64,000 nt of DNA, from assembly GCF_020085105.1 (NCBI RefSeq), contig NC_058046.1:16144675-16208674 (forward strand), given 5' to 3'. Shown here piece after piece: positions 1-13,299 of the stretch. Source of the stretch: Siniperca chuatsi (lineage: Eukaryota > Chordata > Actinopteri > Centrarchiformes > Sinipercidae). A program made the position numbers and the translations under genes. A model generated the notes under the pieces. That model was given only the letters and a program-made list of their open reading frames with translations. It did no database searches and was not told the DNA's origin. How positions within the stretch are numbered: the stretch's first letter is position 1; the number at the start of each line of letters is the position of its first letter.

Positions 1-37
1 AGAGAGAGAGAGAGTGAGAGAGAGAGAGAGAGAGAGG
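1..37. repeat. (AG)n microsatellite
   Basis: Nearly pure AG dinucleotide run at the left edge, with one T interruption at position 15. It is probably cut by the window boundary. Confidence 0.95.
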
Positions 38-3000
38 GTCATCTATATAGTAATGCCAGAGGGATGGGGGACTTCTTCTGAGGCTCTAGGTTTACTGCCC
101 TCTCCATATTAAATGAGGGCTACTTATCGCCAAGCCTCTGTCCCAGCACACAAGCCTTTAACAGCATGGTGCGGGGTATAGGGCAGGCATCTGAAAGGAG
201 GGAGATGAGTGTTGGTGGAGCTGGGAAGGGTGGGAGGAACTGATTTGCCAAATAAGATATTGCTGGAAGTGCTTCCTGTGTCATACTATATTTTAAGAAG
301 CAAGCCCAAAACACGCTATCCTGGGGTTCAGTGGTCAGTAATGTGAATGCTAGGTACACATTATTTTGCTACGGGTCCAAGGTTTAGTTAAATCTGTTGG
401 TTAAAACTATATTTAATTTATTTTCTTTAAATGACAAGCAACCAGTGAAGGACTTGTGTATTGTTTTGGTTGCTGTCTTTTCACGAGACTGTGTACCCAC
501 ACTTTTAGTAGCCTACCATACTGATGAAATTCATTTTGTGAAAAGGAGGACAACTCCTTGGAAAGTTAATTAGTAGGAAACAAGCGGAGGAAAAAGCAGG
601 AAACGAGAAATGACCCAGCTGCCAAAAGTAATAACGTTTTCATTATTTATTTCATTATTCATTTGTGGATATGTACAGACAGAATTAATAATAGAAAACC
701 CTGAGAGAAAATGTTTGCGCTGGAACCCTATTACGAGCAGGCCAAGTCCAGTGGCACAGTTAGTTAACATGCACAAATGTACTGCCCCTGACAAATAACA
801 TATCAAGTGGAGCCCTGGATTATTCTGTGCTCCCAAACCTCTCTCTTTCAATTCTCTGCTTTTCATTTAATTGTTTCAGTCAGGGTTAAGGTTGTATTCA
901 AACTGCTTCACCCTGCTTCCTCCATGGTAAAATAATACAATTTAAGAAAAAGCTACAGTTATAAAGCAATCATCGGCTGTTAAATGCTGTGAGAATTGTA
1001 TCGCAATAATCACCATGGCATCCATTTAAATGTCTATTGCTCTGTTTTCATAATAAAGTGAGCTGTCCATTTCTCCCTGAGAAAGCTAGTAATGAAGCAC
1101 AGAATCAATTAGAAGTCCCTTTGGAGAGTGGAATTTGTGCTGTTCCATAACACAATTCTTCTTTTTAGTCCAAACATTACTCTGCATGATATTCCCTGAT
1201 CTGGCCTGTGTTTGCTTTTTCTCACTGTTTACTGCAACACTTCCAGGCCAACTCACATTTGATTTTCCCCGCTGAGATTCCAAACACACTCCCAATACAC
1301 GCTCTGGTGAAAATGAGGCCGGAAAGGAGTAGTGGCGAATCATTCAAGGCTGTCCAAAGATCTCTATTACAAAAGCAGATTTTATTTTCACTTCCAACAC
1401 AGACATCTCTGATAAAAAGCATGTCAAAGGCAACTGGGATGACTGGTTTTTCTCTTGGCATATTATTTTTCACTTATCAAATGTGTTTCCCTTACCAGCC
1501 TCCCAACCACAACCTACCCACCCAATTCCTGGCTTTGCTATATTAAGGCAAATTGAGAACGGATGGCGAGGGATAGACTGCCTCATTGGATCAATCTATC
1601 TATCTATAGAAGATGGGGTAGAGTTGGTGTGTGTGTGGGGGGGGGGATTAAAAAAAATAAGAAGAGAGCCATGGCCATGTGTCAGTTGAGCATTTTTACA
1701 TTATCCATACGTAAGGCATTTCTTTCTTCCTCTCCTATTCGCCACTCAAAGCACCAGAGCACCGGCCATGTGTGAATAATCACACAGAGGGCCTCAGAGG
1801 TGCCCTCGCTGCCTTATAAGAGGCTGGGTGCAAGGGCAGATGGGGGAGGCACAGGTTGAAGGACTTGAGAGATGGGGGGGATCGTAAACGTTAACACGTT
1901 GAGGATTTGGATATCCTCACAAGCTTGTCTCATTAGCTGCTAATTGGTAGGACTTTCCCCCATCTTTTGTTCTGCATAACTTTTGTCTTTTTTTTTGATG
2001 GAGGCAGAGGAGGAAGAGGATGGAGGAACTACATATTTCAAGTGCTCCATGCTTCGCTGAGAGAGAGAGTTAAGCCCATATTACAGCAACATAAACACTT
2101 CTGTCCTACGATTAACCTTAAAAAGCAACTGAGTGCAAAACTAAACGCTCAACCTGCTCAACCAAATTAGCACAGAGATCAAGGGGGAGAGCGAGCTAGA
2201 AAGAAAGAGAAAAAGAACAGTGAGTGAGAGAGAGGGCAAGAAGCATGGACAGGGGTTATTTTTTCCCTTTCCCCCCCTTTTCTACTCATTCACCTTTCCC
2301 CAACCGGGAAATCGTAGAAAAGCATCAACACAGCTAAACGGCAAATTATTACCAAAGCTCCCCTCAGTGCTGGGTCTAAAGCAGACATATTGGAGTTGTC
2401 ATGCAGGTGGATGGCCAATACTTTCCTAGAATTATTCTGAGTATTGCACTGTTTGACAAACATTAAACAAGACAATAAAATACATAGGTAAAGGTGTATT
2501 TGCCTACAGGCATAGATGTCTTGAAAGAAAGACAGGAAGAAAGAGAAAATGAGAAAATAGGTCTCCACATTAACAACAGTTTCCTGACAGTCCAAGTGAA
2601 TTATACATTTAGAAAACTAGCCACTCAAGTCTGCATGAACCCTATCCTCAAGGCAGAACCTGGCCATGACTGGTGATTTGAAAGGGAGAGTCATGTGTGC
2701 ACATTGAGAATTATTTTTCTGCCATTGTGACTGTCTGTCTGTCTGTGTCTCCATCTGTCTCTCTCTGCTTATATCTCTCTCTCACTTTTTATATCCCTTT
2801 GATTTCACAGAGATGTAACTGTGCCCTGAATGCCAATAAGGATCAAGTAGATGGCAGGTCAATTGTCCATTCCTGTTACTTTTGAGGATTTTATTTTTTT
2901 CTAAAAGGTATTGGATTTCAGGACCAAGTAATTCAGAGTAAACTATGTCTACTGTAATCTATTTTAATGGACATCATTAAACTGAATAGACAGAGCTATG

Positions 3001-4330
3001 TGTCTCTCAGTGTTTGCAGAAGGATTTTTATGAGTCAAAGAATAGAGGATGCATCAATACTTGCTTTTACTGACGAGTGGTATTATATTATGTACTTAAA
3101 AAATTCCAGACTGTGTTTTTTATTACTAACAGGTGTATGATGTCATTACAGTCCTACAATTTATTTTATTTAAATTGTTTTAGGTTGAGGAAGGAACTAC
3201 GTGTTCAGAACTGAGGGATGATGGGAGAGCATCTGAGGAATGCTTAATTTATAAATGGTACAATGCTTACCAACAGCATGCAGAAGGAAACATTGGAAAA
3301 CTGCAAAAGTAACATGATGGTTACAATTACGGTGAGAGTGAGGGCTCTGTTTTATGTTAAGAGAGATGTCAGAGAGGAAGAGAGGGTTAGGAAGCTGGGT
3401 CATAGCCCTCATATGTTGTTTAACACCTGACACCAAGGCCTAACCAAGGTTCATAACTCATATGGAAAGAGAGGTGAAGAAAAAACATGGAGGGGGGAAT
3501 AAAAAAAAAAATTACCTTACCCCCAGCTCAGTCCTCCCTCAGTCCTTTTTTGGGATAGTGTACTGACTTTTTGTCAAACATCTACTATCACAACTGTATA
3601 CAATCTAAGAAATAAAAGCTTTAAGAAATTGTTATATATAAAAGATAGTTTAGTCTTTGCTTACAACGCTCAATCTGACTTCTAACACAGTCCATGGGAA
3701 TCACAAGAGCAAGGCCTCCAGTAGAAAATCAGGGTAGGTCACAAACGGCCAGCACGAGTCCATGGCTTCATCCAACATCCACCAGATCAAGGCCCTCGAA
3801 CTAAAGCAGTACTGACACTGACCCCACTGAGACCCAGCAACTGAAACAGCTCTAACAAGGTATTAGCAGGCACCTCTGTATACCCTCCAACTCTCAGCCC
3901 GGGTCTAAAGAAACACAGCTGCATGGGGTGTTTTCCAGGGTGGAGGGCAAACTTGCAAGCAACGTGGTGCCCCTGGCTAAGCTCGAGGGGGCAGCTGTAA
4001 GTTCAAGAATTCAAAGCAACAAGGGGCAAAGTTTAAGTTTCTATTTTTTTTAAATGGCATTTTTTGTCTGCAACATAGCACTTATTCCACTCAATTTTGG
4101 ATATCACTTTTTAGAGGTAATGTCTTTTTTGTTTCTTTCATGATATCTATTTAATATATATACTACAAATATATGCATTTCCTGTTGTAATGGGTATGAG
4201 TTTAGTTTGCCCTCTAAGAATGTGGTATAGCTGTGTGTGTTTTTGTGTGTGTATGCATGCACAAGCACGTATGGCGGTCGTCTCCGTGTGACTGTGGGCG
4301 TCTGGAGGAGAGAGAAGCCTCATCTGTTAC
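38..4330. other. gene-poor stretch, no supported gene
   Basis: No ORF here has recognisable protein character or a convincing splice context. The stretch holds a CTGT-rich run near 2728-2765, short G and A runs (1638-1647, 3501-3510) and a TG-rich run near 4230-4252. Segments around 590-800 and 1760-1960 have the balanced, low-repeat composition typical of conserved non-coding DNA in fish, but this cannot be tested from one sequence. Confidence 0.5.
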
Positions 4331-4410
4331 CAGCCCAGCCCGGCCGGCCCGCTGCATGAAGTAGAACGACAGGGTGTCACCGCCAACGACAGTGATGGAT
4401 GCCCTAAATT
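4331..4410 (-). CDS. possible 80-nt exon, unidentified
   Basis: On the minus strand an acceptor (TTGCCTACAG) precedes an open 80-nt block that ends at a GTAACA donor. The reading phase fits the RCC1-like exon at 7197-7377, since the two join as phase 1 without a stop. The encoded peptide, about 26 residues including FYFMQRAGRAGL, matches nothing I recognise. Phase and splice agreement are the only support, so this is a weak candidate for a downstream exon of the same gene. Confidence 0.2.
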
Positions 4411-6271
4411 CTGTAGGCAACTTGGGCAATTGGACACATTAACAACAGGCACCTGCTTTCCCCATACAAATCTATTAAAAGATAACAGCAATGGCGGCTC
4501 CCACACTATTAGTAAATTATAGCTCTGTCTAAGTGTGAGGTAAGTGTGGGCCTCCCTTCTCCCACTTACCCCCACCCACTCTCCTCTGCAACGCTTTCTT
4601 ATTGGCAGTCTCATAGTGCCACCCAGTGGCAGCAATTTGTAATGCTTTAATAAAATGTGGAGCAATATTGGACAAAAAAGTCATGGACAAAAAAGTCAAC
4701 AGAGGAGACTTAAGTTTACTCAAAGGTAATCATTCTAACCTTATCTGAGGACAAGATCCATGTACTATTAATAGTACATGTAGAATTAATAAATTCACAG
4801 TCTATAATTTGCATTGAATCAACAATTAATTTTATTATATTTCTGAAAATAAGTTCCATAATAGCCATATTATCATAATTTCAAAATGTGCAATTATTCA
4901 TTGTCATGAATGAAAACCCACAGCAAACATATACTATTTCACACAATGCAAGTTTGCCTTGACAACAAGCCCTAAGGCTAGTCTCATTAACCATTGACCG
5001 TTGAATGTTGGTTGGTGATAATCACTGGGATGACAACCTTTAATCACTTAACGGTTTATCTTGTGTGTCGGTGGGTTACACAAGTATAGTTGTTCTTCAC
5101 CCTTGTTTGCACATTATGGATTTCTCTTGCCAGCTATTTTTCCATAAACAAGCCCTTCCTTGGGCTGACTGAGCCAAATGGCCAGTATTCTGAGACAGTG
5201 TGGCTGATATAAAACCATTATGACCTACTCAAGACCTCCACTATTAAAACATTAACAGGAGACCAGTACTCTCAACATGACACCATTATGACATATCTTG
5301 GGCTAAAGCTCAGGTATGCTACATAAACGTGTGTCACATAAATTTGCTGTGGGTAAATATTTCTGTATCTGTGAGGGGGGTATGTGTTTGCAAGCTGGCC
5401 AAGAATAAAGGGAGGACAAGACCAGTAAATACTTTTACAGCAGGCAATTTGTCAGTATGTGTAAATGTCTCCAATTCCCAACAGCACTGGAGTAAAATTT
5501 ACAGTCACTCGGGAAGTGACAATGCACAAAAAAGGACCACTTTTTACTCTCTCTCATCTCCCTCAGACCACTAAAACCTTCCAATAAATCTCCTCCAGTC
5601 CCCCCAGATGTCTGCTGTTGTCAGATATCATGCCTTGACAATGCCTTCCACCATCATTGTCTTGACAGAAATATGATATGTGAAACTGCAATGTCACATC
5701 ACTTAACATGATTTAGCCTAAGCTAGCCTGCACCATTTTAATCAATCAAAAATGTCACCTTTTCCCCTGTAATGATAGTAGAGGTATAGGATCCCTGTGT
5801 TGGGGTGATCTATAAGACTTATCTAGGCTACTGATTTATGACTACTGCCAGCTAATGTACTAAAGGAGCCTCCTCCCTTCCTGTCATCAGGGTTTCTATC
5901 AAATTGGCAAATAAGTAGGCCAGTATTACCTCATGGGCAGGGAGGAAGACACTTCATGTTGTGTGTAAACCTGAAGTATATGACATTATGTGTGTTTGAA
6001 ACCTAGACAGAATATCCCTTTATAATCTGTTTTCTGGGTCCTGTATATGCACTTCATACACTCATGGTACCAGGGCTGACCCAAATGCTTCAAAGCTTCT
6101 AACGCTGCCATGGTAATCGACGTCCAAATCAGTATTCAAATGCTGCTGGGGTTTTTTATTATCATATATGCATTACCCCAAAAATCCCAAATAGCCCATG
6201 AAAAAAGAAATAATAATCCAACATTATTAACATTAAACGGCACCTTAGAGCGCAAGAGGATGACAGCAATG

Positions 6272-6610
6272 CAGTGTTTCCCCTAGGTTGACTGCTTTGG
6301 GGGGGCGGATAGGCCCCCAAACACGCACACGGAGCAGAGCAGAGGAGAGACAGGTAAAGTGAACGTCACTCGAATTGACTACGACTTGTTACGCTGATAT
6401 TCAACCATGGTGTTCTGTGGGGAGATGCAGTGACTTAAACCAACGGTGAGTAAGAAAACATATAAATAATATATCATTTGTAAAGCTATGAGTACAGGAA
6501 AAGTTTGCTAGCCACTAGGCTAATTTATGAAGTGTAACTAGCAAAAAAACAATTGTTTTGTCTATGAACCTTGACAGTTATATCCCGCCGCCCCCAAAGC
6601 CCTAAAAATG
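6272..6610. repeat. eroded hAT-like non-autonomous DNA element
   Basis: It begins with CAGTGTTTCCCCTAGGTTG, the usual start of fish hAT/Charlie-type elements. A G-rich block (6292-6310, TGCTTTGGGGGGGCGG) has an inverted partner at about 6582-6603 (CCCGCCGCCCCCAAAGCCC), so the two ends form an imperfect inverted repeat. The outer right terminus is not clear, and the end coordinate is approximate. No transposase is encoded. Confidence 0.55.
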
Positions 6611-7196
6611 GTATTCAGGACAGCCCTACATGGTACTGCAAAGTAGTTTGGACAAATATGTCCATTAAATGCCAGGCAGTATGTATGGCGGTTGCTAATG
6701 GATTCAATGGGCTTGGTTGCTTACACATCCTTTGATCAAATGTCTACCTAAGCTAATTGTTCTGTAAACATTCTAAAGCCTCAACAAATCAATATTAGAG
6801 TACAGTATATCAGACTGGTTATTGTAGCTTGTCCCAATAACTTCCATTACCGAAACATAACACAACTCTATGTTTGGAGATGCACTATAGACTTAAACTC
6901 GGTAAACAATGACAGTGAAGAATTAGTGAATAAAAAACACCAACGTGAGCATCAAAATTAATCTGCTAAACGATGTTTCTCTATACTAGACAAATGACAA
7001 AATACATGCATTTCCCTCATAAAATTTGCACCACAACCTAACACACACACACAAAAAAAAATCATGCTTGGTACCCAAATTAAAATCTAATGCATTAACT
7101 CATACCATAATAGTGAATGGCATTTAGACAATAACAGTGTGCAATAAAAGAAAAAAAAAAAAAAAAAACAGTGTACAAGGGAACTGGGACCTGTAC

Positions 7197-7377
7197 CTGT
7201 AATCACAATGGAGTGACTGAATCCACATGCCAGCAGCTTCACCCTGCCCAGCCTAGCCACTGTGAACTCTCTCAGATGGGCCTCTGGACCGAGGTCCCCT
7301 GGCCTGCCATGTCCGGTCTGGCCAAGCTCCCCACTATCCCAGCAAAGCAGACTCATATCCAACTCACACTGTAAGTC
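7197..7377 (-). CDS. RCC1-repeat-like exon of an unidentified gene
   Basis: The minus-strand block is flanked by an acceptor (TGTTCCCAG at 7378, with an alternative TTACAG that starts the exon at 7368) and a GTACAG donor just below 7197. The peptide contains CWDSGELGQTGHG followed about 30 residues later by LLACGFSHSIVIT. This spacing is the signature of an RCC1 beta-propeller blade (G-x-G-x-x-G-Q-x-G and A-C-G-x-x-H-S). Several RCC1-repeat families fit (chromatin exchange factors, RCBTB, HERC-like, SERGEF-like), and I cannot choose among them. No partner exon is certain. The locus could be a gene with very long introns, or an isolated remnant. Confidence 0.5.
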
Positions 7378-7589
7378 CTGGGAACACAGACAAAGAAGAG
7401 GGATGCATTTTAGTGACATAGTAAAGGTAATCGAAGTTTGCTTGGAACTTTAACTTCATTTTATTCATAAACTAGAACTGTGTATATGGGTGACATCAGT
7501 TTTCTCTAAGGTTAGAACTCAGGTTAGGAACTGGAGTTCCTGACCTGAACAAGTTTTTATATAGCAGTAGATTTTCATCACCATACCAT

Positions 7590-7675
7590 GTTTTGTATTT
7601 TATCCTGTTCAGCACTTTGGTCAGCTGCCGTTGTTTTAAATGTGCTATATAAATAAATTTGACATTGACCTACAT
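7590..7675 (+). repeat. LINE/SINE-type 3' tail
   Basis: The stretch CAGCACTTTGGTCAGC, then GTGCTATATAAATAAATTTGACATTGAC, is the familiar 3' end of a widespread fish retroposon family (quoted in two parts: GTGCTATATAAATAAA and TTTGACATTGAC). Only the tail is left. Confidence 0.55.
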
Positions 7676-7679
7676 TTAC

Positions 7680-10600
7680 ACCCCACACACCATTAAACAT
7701 ACAAAATATATTTTTAGATGTTCAAGTGATACTGGAGTCATAATCCGTCACTATTTGTATATGAAAGATGTGGTCCCACATACAGTAAGATGAAAAATAG
7801 TGGAAATGTTTTCATTTAAAATTGTTGTTTACAAATACTGGTCTTCTAGTCAGCATTAAGCTTGAATAAAACCAACCTGAAATTCCCAGCCTTATTTGTA
7901 ATGAACTTTGGGTCTAATGCAGATCACCAATATTCTCCTCAACATGTTTATTTACAATCTGCCCTCTATGCTAATTAGAATGTGACCCAGCACACACGCA
8001 AACACACATGGAAGCTGGGTGTGTGTGCATGAACACACAGACATACACACACCCCACAGCAATATTACCAGCACAATTCCATCCGACTGATATTGGAATT
8101 TTCCAAAAGAGCAAACCAATAGATAACTTATTACAAAACTATAAGAGATCAATAGCTAATTTCTTCGCATTGATTACCACTTGGACATTTAACATGCGCC
8201 CTGTGGCCACAAAGTGTGTTCCGCAAGCTTAGATCCCCATTGGCCCTCATGAGTATTAAAATTATCGATTCAGACAGAGGACTAAAAATGTCAAGCTGTT
8301 CATTAATCTCAATAAAGACTGGACTTGACCAAGGCACCCTTTTTCCCAATGCAGGGATACAACCTATCCAACTAGGAGCACATACACGGCATAGATTAAT
8401 GAGCTTCTACTGAGGGATGTGATTTAAGTCTTTGCCATTAATAGATCAATTACAAAAGAACAAGTCTTTTATAATAGTGCTTACTTTTACCAAGTATGCA
8501 GCTCAACACAACATTTTAAAATGTATATTAACTGTCCAATAGTAGTTATTTGTTGATGAATTTCAAAGAAACTTCACGAAACAAGCAGCACTGTAGTAAT
8601 GAGGTCTTTGTGTGATATGAAGCCGCATCTGCTGTTATGCTACAGATGGCCCCCCGCAGTCCATAATGGACAAATGTTATCAGGCGCTGCCTAACAGGCA
8701 GTTTCATCTCTGTTTTATGTAGATGAGTTTCAAAGCACGCAGGGCTGTCCTTAGCTTAATGAGGGCCTTAAGCAGGATTTGATTTGCTCACTTTTCTTAC
8801 TTTTAATTACTTTCATATTTCTGCCACACTTACTCATATGTTTCCTGCTCACAAGTGATTGGCAGTTAAGCTGTTGCCATGATTTGCTACCTCCACTAAT
8901 CAAGGAGAGGAGTACCAGATTATTTTGAAATAAACACAATTAGAAAAACAGCTCTGTCATGTGAATACATTTTTCAATAAAGGAAAAAAATAATAGTTGA
9001 AACACTATTTTTGCTGCCAGAGTTAAAGAGCTTTGTATTTTGACAGGGATTCTATTATAAGTGTCCTGAAGACTTTATAATTAAGAGAACTCAAAGGCCA
9101 GTGAGCAACAGCCTGGTCCATTACGCACCACAAATCCAGTCATGCCATTTGGAGATGCTGTTTCTTGCTGCCCTGAACATATACTTCTGCTGAAAAAATG
9201 ATATTACTGATTTTACAAAAGCATTTTGTACACATTTTTCATGACATCTCTACATATGTTGTGTTGTTTTGCTTTCTGCAGAACTTACTTAGCTTGAGGT
9301 TTGGTTTTTGTACTGTAGAGGCTATCTTCTGACTGTTTTGACTTATAGGCTAGGCCTCATTCTTAGAATGGGTATTTTACATTATTTGGAAAAATAAACT
9401 GAGTTCATGACATATAATGTCCTTTCAATCGGGCCTTACCAACAGAAATAAGAGACAACAATGAATTAAACCAAAGCTGGTAACAACATTAAGGGAAATT
9501 ATTCAGGAAAAGACATCTAGACATTCGACTGAGAGCACTCTTTGACTTGAATCCAATAAAGTATAAAAGGCTTTCAGTGTCAAGTTGTACTTTTAATAAC
9601 AATGAGAAATTCACACCGGACAAGCATTTATAATCTCTTCGGGGGAACAGTACCCTCACATCTTTTTAGCACCACAACATATTTTCTGGTCAAATGTTAT
9701 TTCTGTTTGTCCACTAAACAATGAGGTGAAGCGATGGAATCTTACTTGCCGCAATTACACATATATTACCATAAAAGAAAAGCCTAAATGCAGATCATAA
9801 AGACCAGTTTTGGTTTGTAACTCTGGATACAAAGCATACACAACATCAAGACAAAAAAGGCTGAAACACATTTAGCAGCACACAGCTACCAGGAACTAAC
9901 CTGTGCCAATGTAAAAGGACAAGAACTTTTCATTTCAGTGTCTTCTTATATCACGCTTCCTTTTCTCCCTTTATACTTCAGTTGTTGGTTTTCTCACATT
10001 GATCGCATCTGGTTGTCTTGTGGCCCTGACTTAATTTCCCCCCTCCTCCCCTCATTGCACTCACCACAATGGCAGGGCAACGGTCTCCATAGCACCTTCT
10101 GTTGACAGCACACCAGCTGATTGAGATTAGCTTATTATTATCTAAACTGGGGCAAACTTTGAAAGCGACAAGGTATTTTAGAAAGGCACTAACACACACA
10201 ACATTATGATGGTAATTTCATTGTTACTGGATAGAATTTAAAACTTTTAACCACATACAGTGAACAGAAGACTGAGACTGTGGACTCCTACAATGCATAT
10301 CTGCCTATTTACTTTCTAATGTGCTTGAAAGTGTTGAGGTCACTTGAGCAGGTTAAAGCTGTGTGTCGCAAATCCACATTACATACTCATTCTTTACAGT
10401 GTGTACTATGTACACTAAGCGTCATAGTATTCTGTTTTAGCAGCTAGTGTACAAAAAAATCGAAATATTCATGCCACGTTCATGTCATATCAGAGTTTTC
10501 GTAATTGCGAGTTTCCGACTTGTAAATTGCATTCACACAACTTCCAGGTCATAATTACGACTGGGAAACTCTGATTTTTCTGAAAAGTCCAATATATCCG

Positions 10601-10960
10601 ACTTGTCACAGACTAATACGGAAGTGCCTGATAACAAAATAAATACAGATGCCTCACATCAGCCTGAGACCATTGTTCAATGTAATTAAACCCACATTTA
10701 ATGGATATGGTCCTATACTGTCAATGTACAGTATTGTAATTCTCACACGACCAACTCTGCAATCATACAACTGTCTTGATGTCATGAACACTTCACAAGT
10801 CATTAACATGGGAATCTTCCCTATCCATGCCATAGGACGTGAACGCGGCATTAACCTCTTAATGTCATGGTCACATTTCATTTCAGGTATATGAATATTC
10901 ACTCCATTTTCCATTCACTTATATTGAAGCCCGAACAACAAACAAATTCAAGAGTGCATT
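7680..10960. other. non-coding stretch with conserved-element-like segments
   Basis: No supported exon. The segments 8160-8420, 8580-8735, 9020-9190 and 9950-10190 are free of simple repeats and have the AT-rich, block-like appearance of vertebrate conserved non-coding elements; this is an impression only. The segment 10649-10914 has overlapping ORFs on both strands (81 and 86 codons), but neither resembles a protein. Confidence 0.35.
10470..10612. repeat. palindromic MITE-like fragment
   Basis: Two arms with related sequence in inverted order flank a short core: CAGAGTTTTCGTAATTGCGA on the left, and CTGGGAAACTCTGATTTTTC on the right. The word CAGAGTTT is matched by AAACTCTG. The layout resembles a common fish foldback repeat. 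The boundaries are approximate. Confidence 0.4.
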
Positions 10961-11194
10961 TCCTGTTTTGCCAGAAAATATGCGGCTGGCTCTGGTGCGG
11001 CTGAAGCACCTGAAGGGGAAACTTGAGAAAAATCAGAGTGAAAGAATTAGGGGGGCTTAGAGTTAGAGGGTTTTCCTCACAAAGCTTTATCAACTTGCCA
11101 CCTGCCTATACCAGAGATTAAATCCCACTTGAACGTTGCCACATTCCAACCACTGAAACCGCCAAAATGTGGAAACATCTGAAATGAAGAGCAC

Positions 11195-11362
11195 AGGAAA
11201 TACCAGAGCTGATGGAGTGTGACGTAGGACTGTTGATTGGCTACGACTGCTCCAGGGCCTTGGCACCATGACAAGTCATCACAGGAGGTGACGATGAGCC
11301 GTATGCCATCAAGACTAACCTGGGTTGGACCATTGTCGGCAGCTCACCACGAGTCGCAAAGT
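11195..11362 (+). pseudogene. BEL/Pao protease-flanking fragment
   Basis: The translated + strand contains GLLIGYDC followed by GGDDEPYAIKTNLGWTIVG, which is the conserved stretch after the aspartic protease in BEL/Pao pol. A TGA at 11269-11271 interrupts it at a CpG-type codon position, as expected of methylation decay. Confidence 0.6.
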
Positions 11363-11370
11363 CAACAGAA

Positions 11371-12231
11371 GTGACAGGTCTATGCCATCGTGTATATGTC
11401 AAGGAACTTCCACCATCGACACCAGCCACTGTCATTAGAGCCCTCGAAGGAGACTACAAAGATACCTACCATAGGGAAAAGAGCATATCACAAGATGACA
11501 TACAGTTCATGCAATTACTGAATAAAGGAATACGCCAGAATACAGATGGACACCTGGAAATGCCCCTTCCCTTTAAGACACGCCCGCAACTGCCAGAAAT
11601 TAAGCAGCTGGCTCTGGTGTGGCTGAAGCACCTGAAGGGGAAACTTGAGAAAAATCCCAAATTCAAGGATGACTACATTAAATTTATGGAAGGCGTCTTC
11701 AAGGATGGTGATGCAGAAGGAGCTGAATACCAACCCAAAGCAGGAGATGTGTGGTATATTCCTCACCAAGGGGTTTATCACCCAAGAAAGCCAGAAAAAA
11801 TTAGGGTTGTATTCGACTGCTCTGCCAAGCATGATGGCACAGGTCTGAATGATCACTTATTAATTGGACCTGATCTCACAAATGGGCTGACAGGAGAGCT
11901 CTGCAGGTTCCGCAAACACCCAATCGCAGTCACCTGTGATGTAGAAAAAACGTTTCACAGGTTCCATGTAAGCCAAGAAGTCAGAGATTACTTATGCTTT
12001 TTGTGGTGGGAAAATGGTGATACAAATTCAGACCCAAAAGAATATCGCATTAAGCTCCATCTTTTTGGAGCAGCATTCTCTCCTGGCTGTGCAAATTATG
12101 GAATTACGTATCTTGCAAGCCAAAATGAAAAAGAGCATCCCTCAGCAGCCAACTTCATTAGGAAGAATTTCTACGTTGATGATGGTATCATCAGTGTTGA
12201 ATCTGTGGATGTAGCCATCAAACTAGTGTGA
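11371..12231 (+). pseudogene. BEL/Pao reverse transcriptase fragment
   Basis: A 286-codon open block carries the connection region, then RVVFDCSAKHDGTGLNDHL, the fingers/palm segment AVTCDVEKTFHRF with an RT aspartate, and the FYVDDGI active-site box near its end. All are diagnostic of BEL/Pao. The frame closes at TGA 12229, with a second stop nine bases later, just before the thumb. The ATG is internal to the polyprotein and is not a true start. Confidence 0.85.
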
Positions 12232-12243
12232 GAAGCATAAAAA

Positions 12244-13299
12244 GTGTGTGAGAAGGGGCGATTACACCTCCACAAGTTCATCTCTAACAACAGAGACATG
12301 TTGGAGTCAATTCCAGGCAGTGAGCGAGCTAGTGGAGTTCAGGATGTGGATCTCAGTTATGATGAACTCTCAGTCCAGACCGTGTTTGGAGTAAAGTGGA
12401 GTGTGGACAGTGACACCTTCTCCTTTAAAGTCACCCTGGATAAGAAACCAGCGACATGGCGGGGAATCCTCTCGACTGTAGCCTCTGTGTTCGACCCACT
12501 AGGCTTCCTGGCTCCATTCCTCTTTCTGGGAAAGAAAGTACTGCAAAAAATGTGCCAAAGGGGCATTGGATGGGACAAACCACTTCCCAGAGAATTAATG
12601 CCACAATGGGAGAGCTGGCTGAATGATCTAGAGAATCTGCAAAAACTCCAGATTCCAAGATGCTTTGCCCCTGAAAACCTGGGGAAGATCCAGAAAATTG
12701 AACTGCATCACTTTTCGAATGCGAGTAGCCATGGGTACAGACAGTGCTCATACATCCGAGTGGTGAGTAAAGACAAAGTACATTGCTCATTAGTCATAGG
12801 TAAGGCAAGGGTTGCACCCACAAAAGTACCAACCATATCAAGGCTGGAGTTAATGGCTGCAGTTGTCTTCTCAGCAATTAGCAGTATGCTAAAGGAGGAG
12901 CTGGAGCTCAACATTGATCAAGAGTATTTTTGGATAGATTGGCAGATAGTCTTGGGCTACATTAACAACGAAGCCCGAAGGTTTAACATTTTCGTTGCAA
13001 ATAGAGTCCAAAGAATCAGAGAAATAACTGACCCAGCACAGTGGTATTATGTCAACACTGATCAAAATCTGGCGGATCATGCTTCCAGAGGCCTCAAGGT
13101 GGCAGAGTTGATTAGTTCAAACTGCCTTACTGGACCCAAGTTCCTGTGGGAAAGAGAGATTGCCCCACCAAAATCAATCTCAGAGCTTCTGGTGGGTGAT
13201 CCTGAAGTCAAAACAACACAAGTACTACAAACAAAAGTAGTAAAGAGGGCAATTTTTTGGAGAGACTTAAGCGGTTCTCAAAATGGCATACAGCATTGA
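12244..13299 (+). pseudogene. BEL/Pao RT thumb and RNase H fragment
   Basis: The 351-codon block continues the pol frame after two stops. It includes the TVFGVKWSVDSDTFSF connection, SVFDPLGFLAPF (a strongly conserved BEL/Pao box) and an RNase H-like region. The expected aspartate in the F-x-D-A-S motif reads N (FSNAS), so RNase H activity would be lost even without the stops. The tail (RDLSGSQNGIQH) is out of frame relative to the continuing pol, which shifts frame near 13250. Confidence 0.8.

Noticed and set aside
10649-10914. Overlapping ORFs on both strands
   Set aside because: Neither strand shows a known domain or codon pattern, and no splice sites support them. Possibly chance in a stop-poor stretch.
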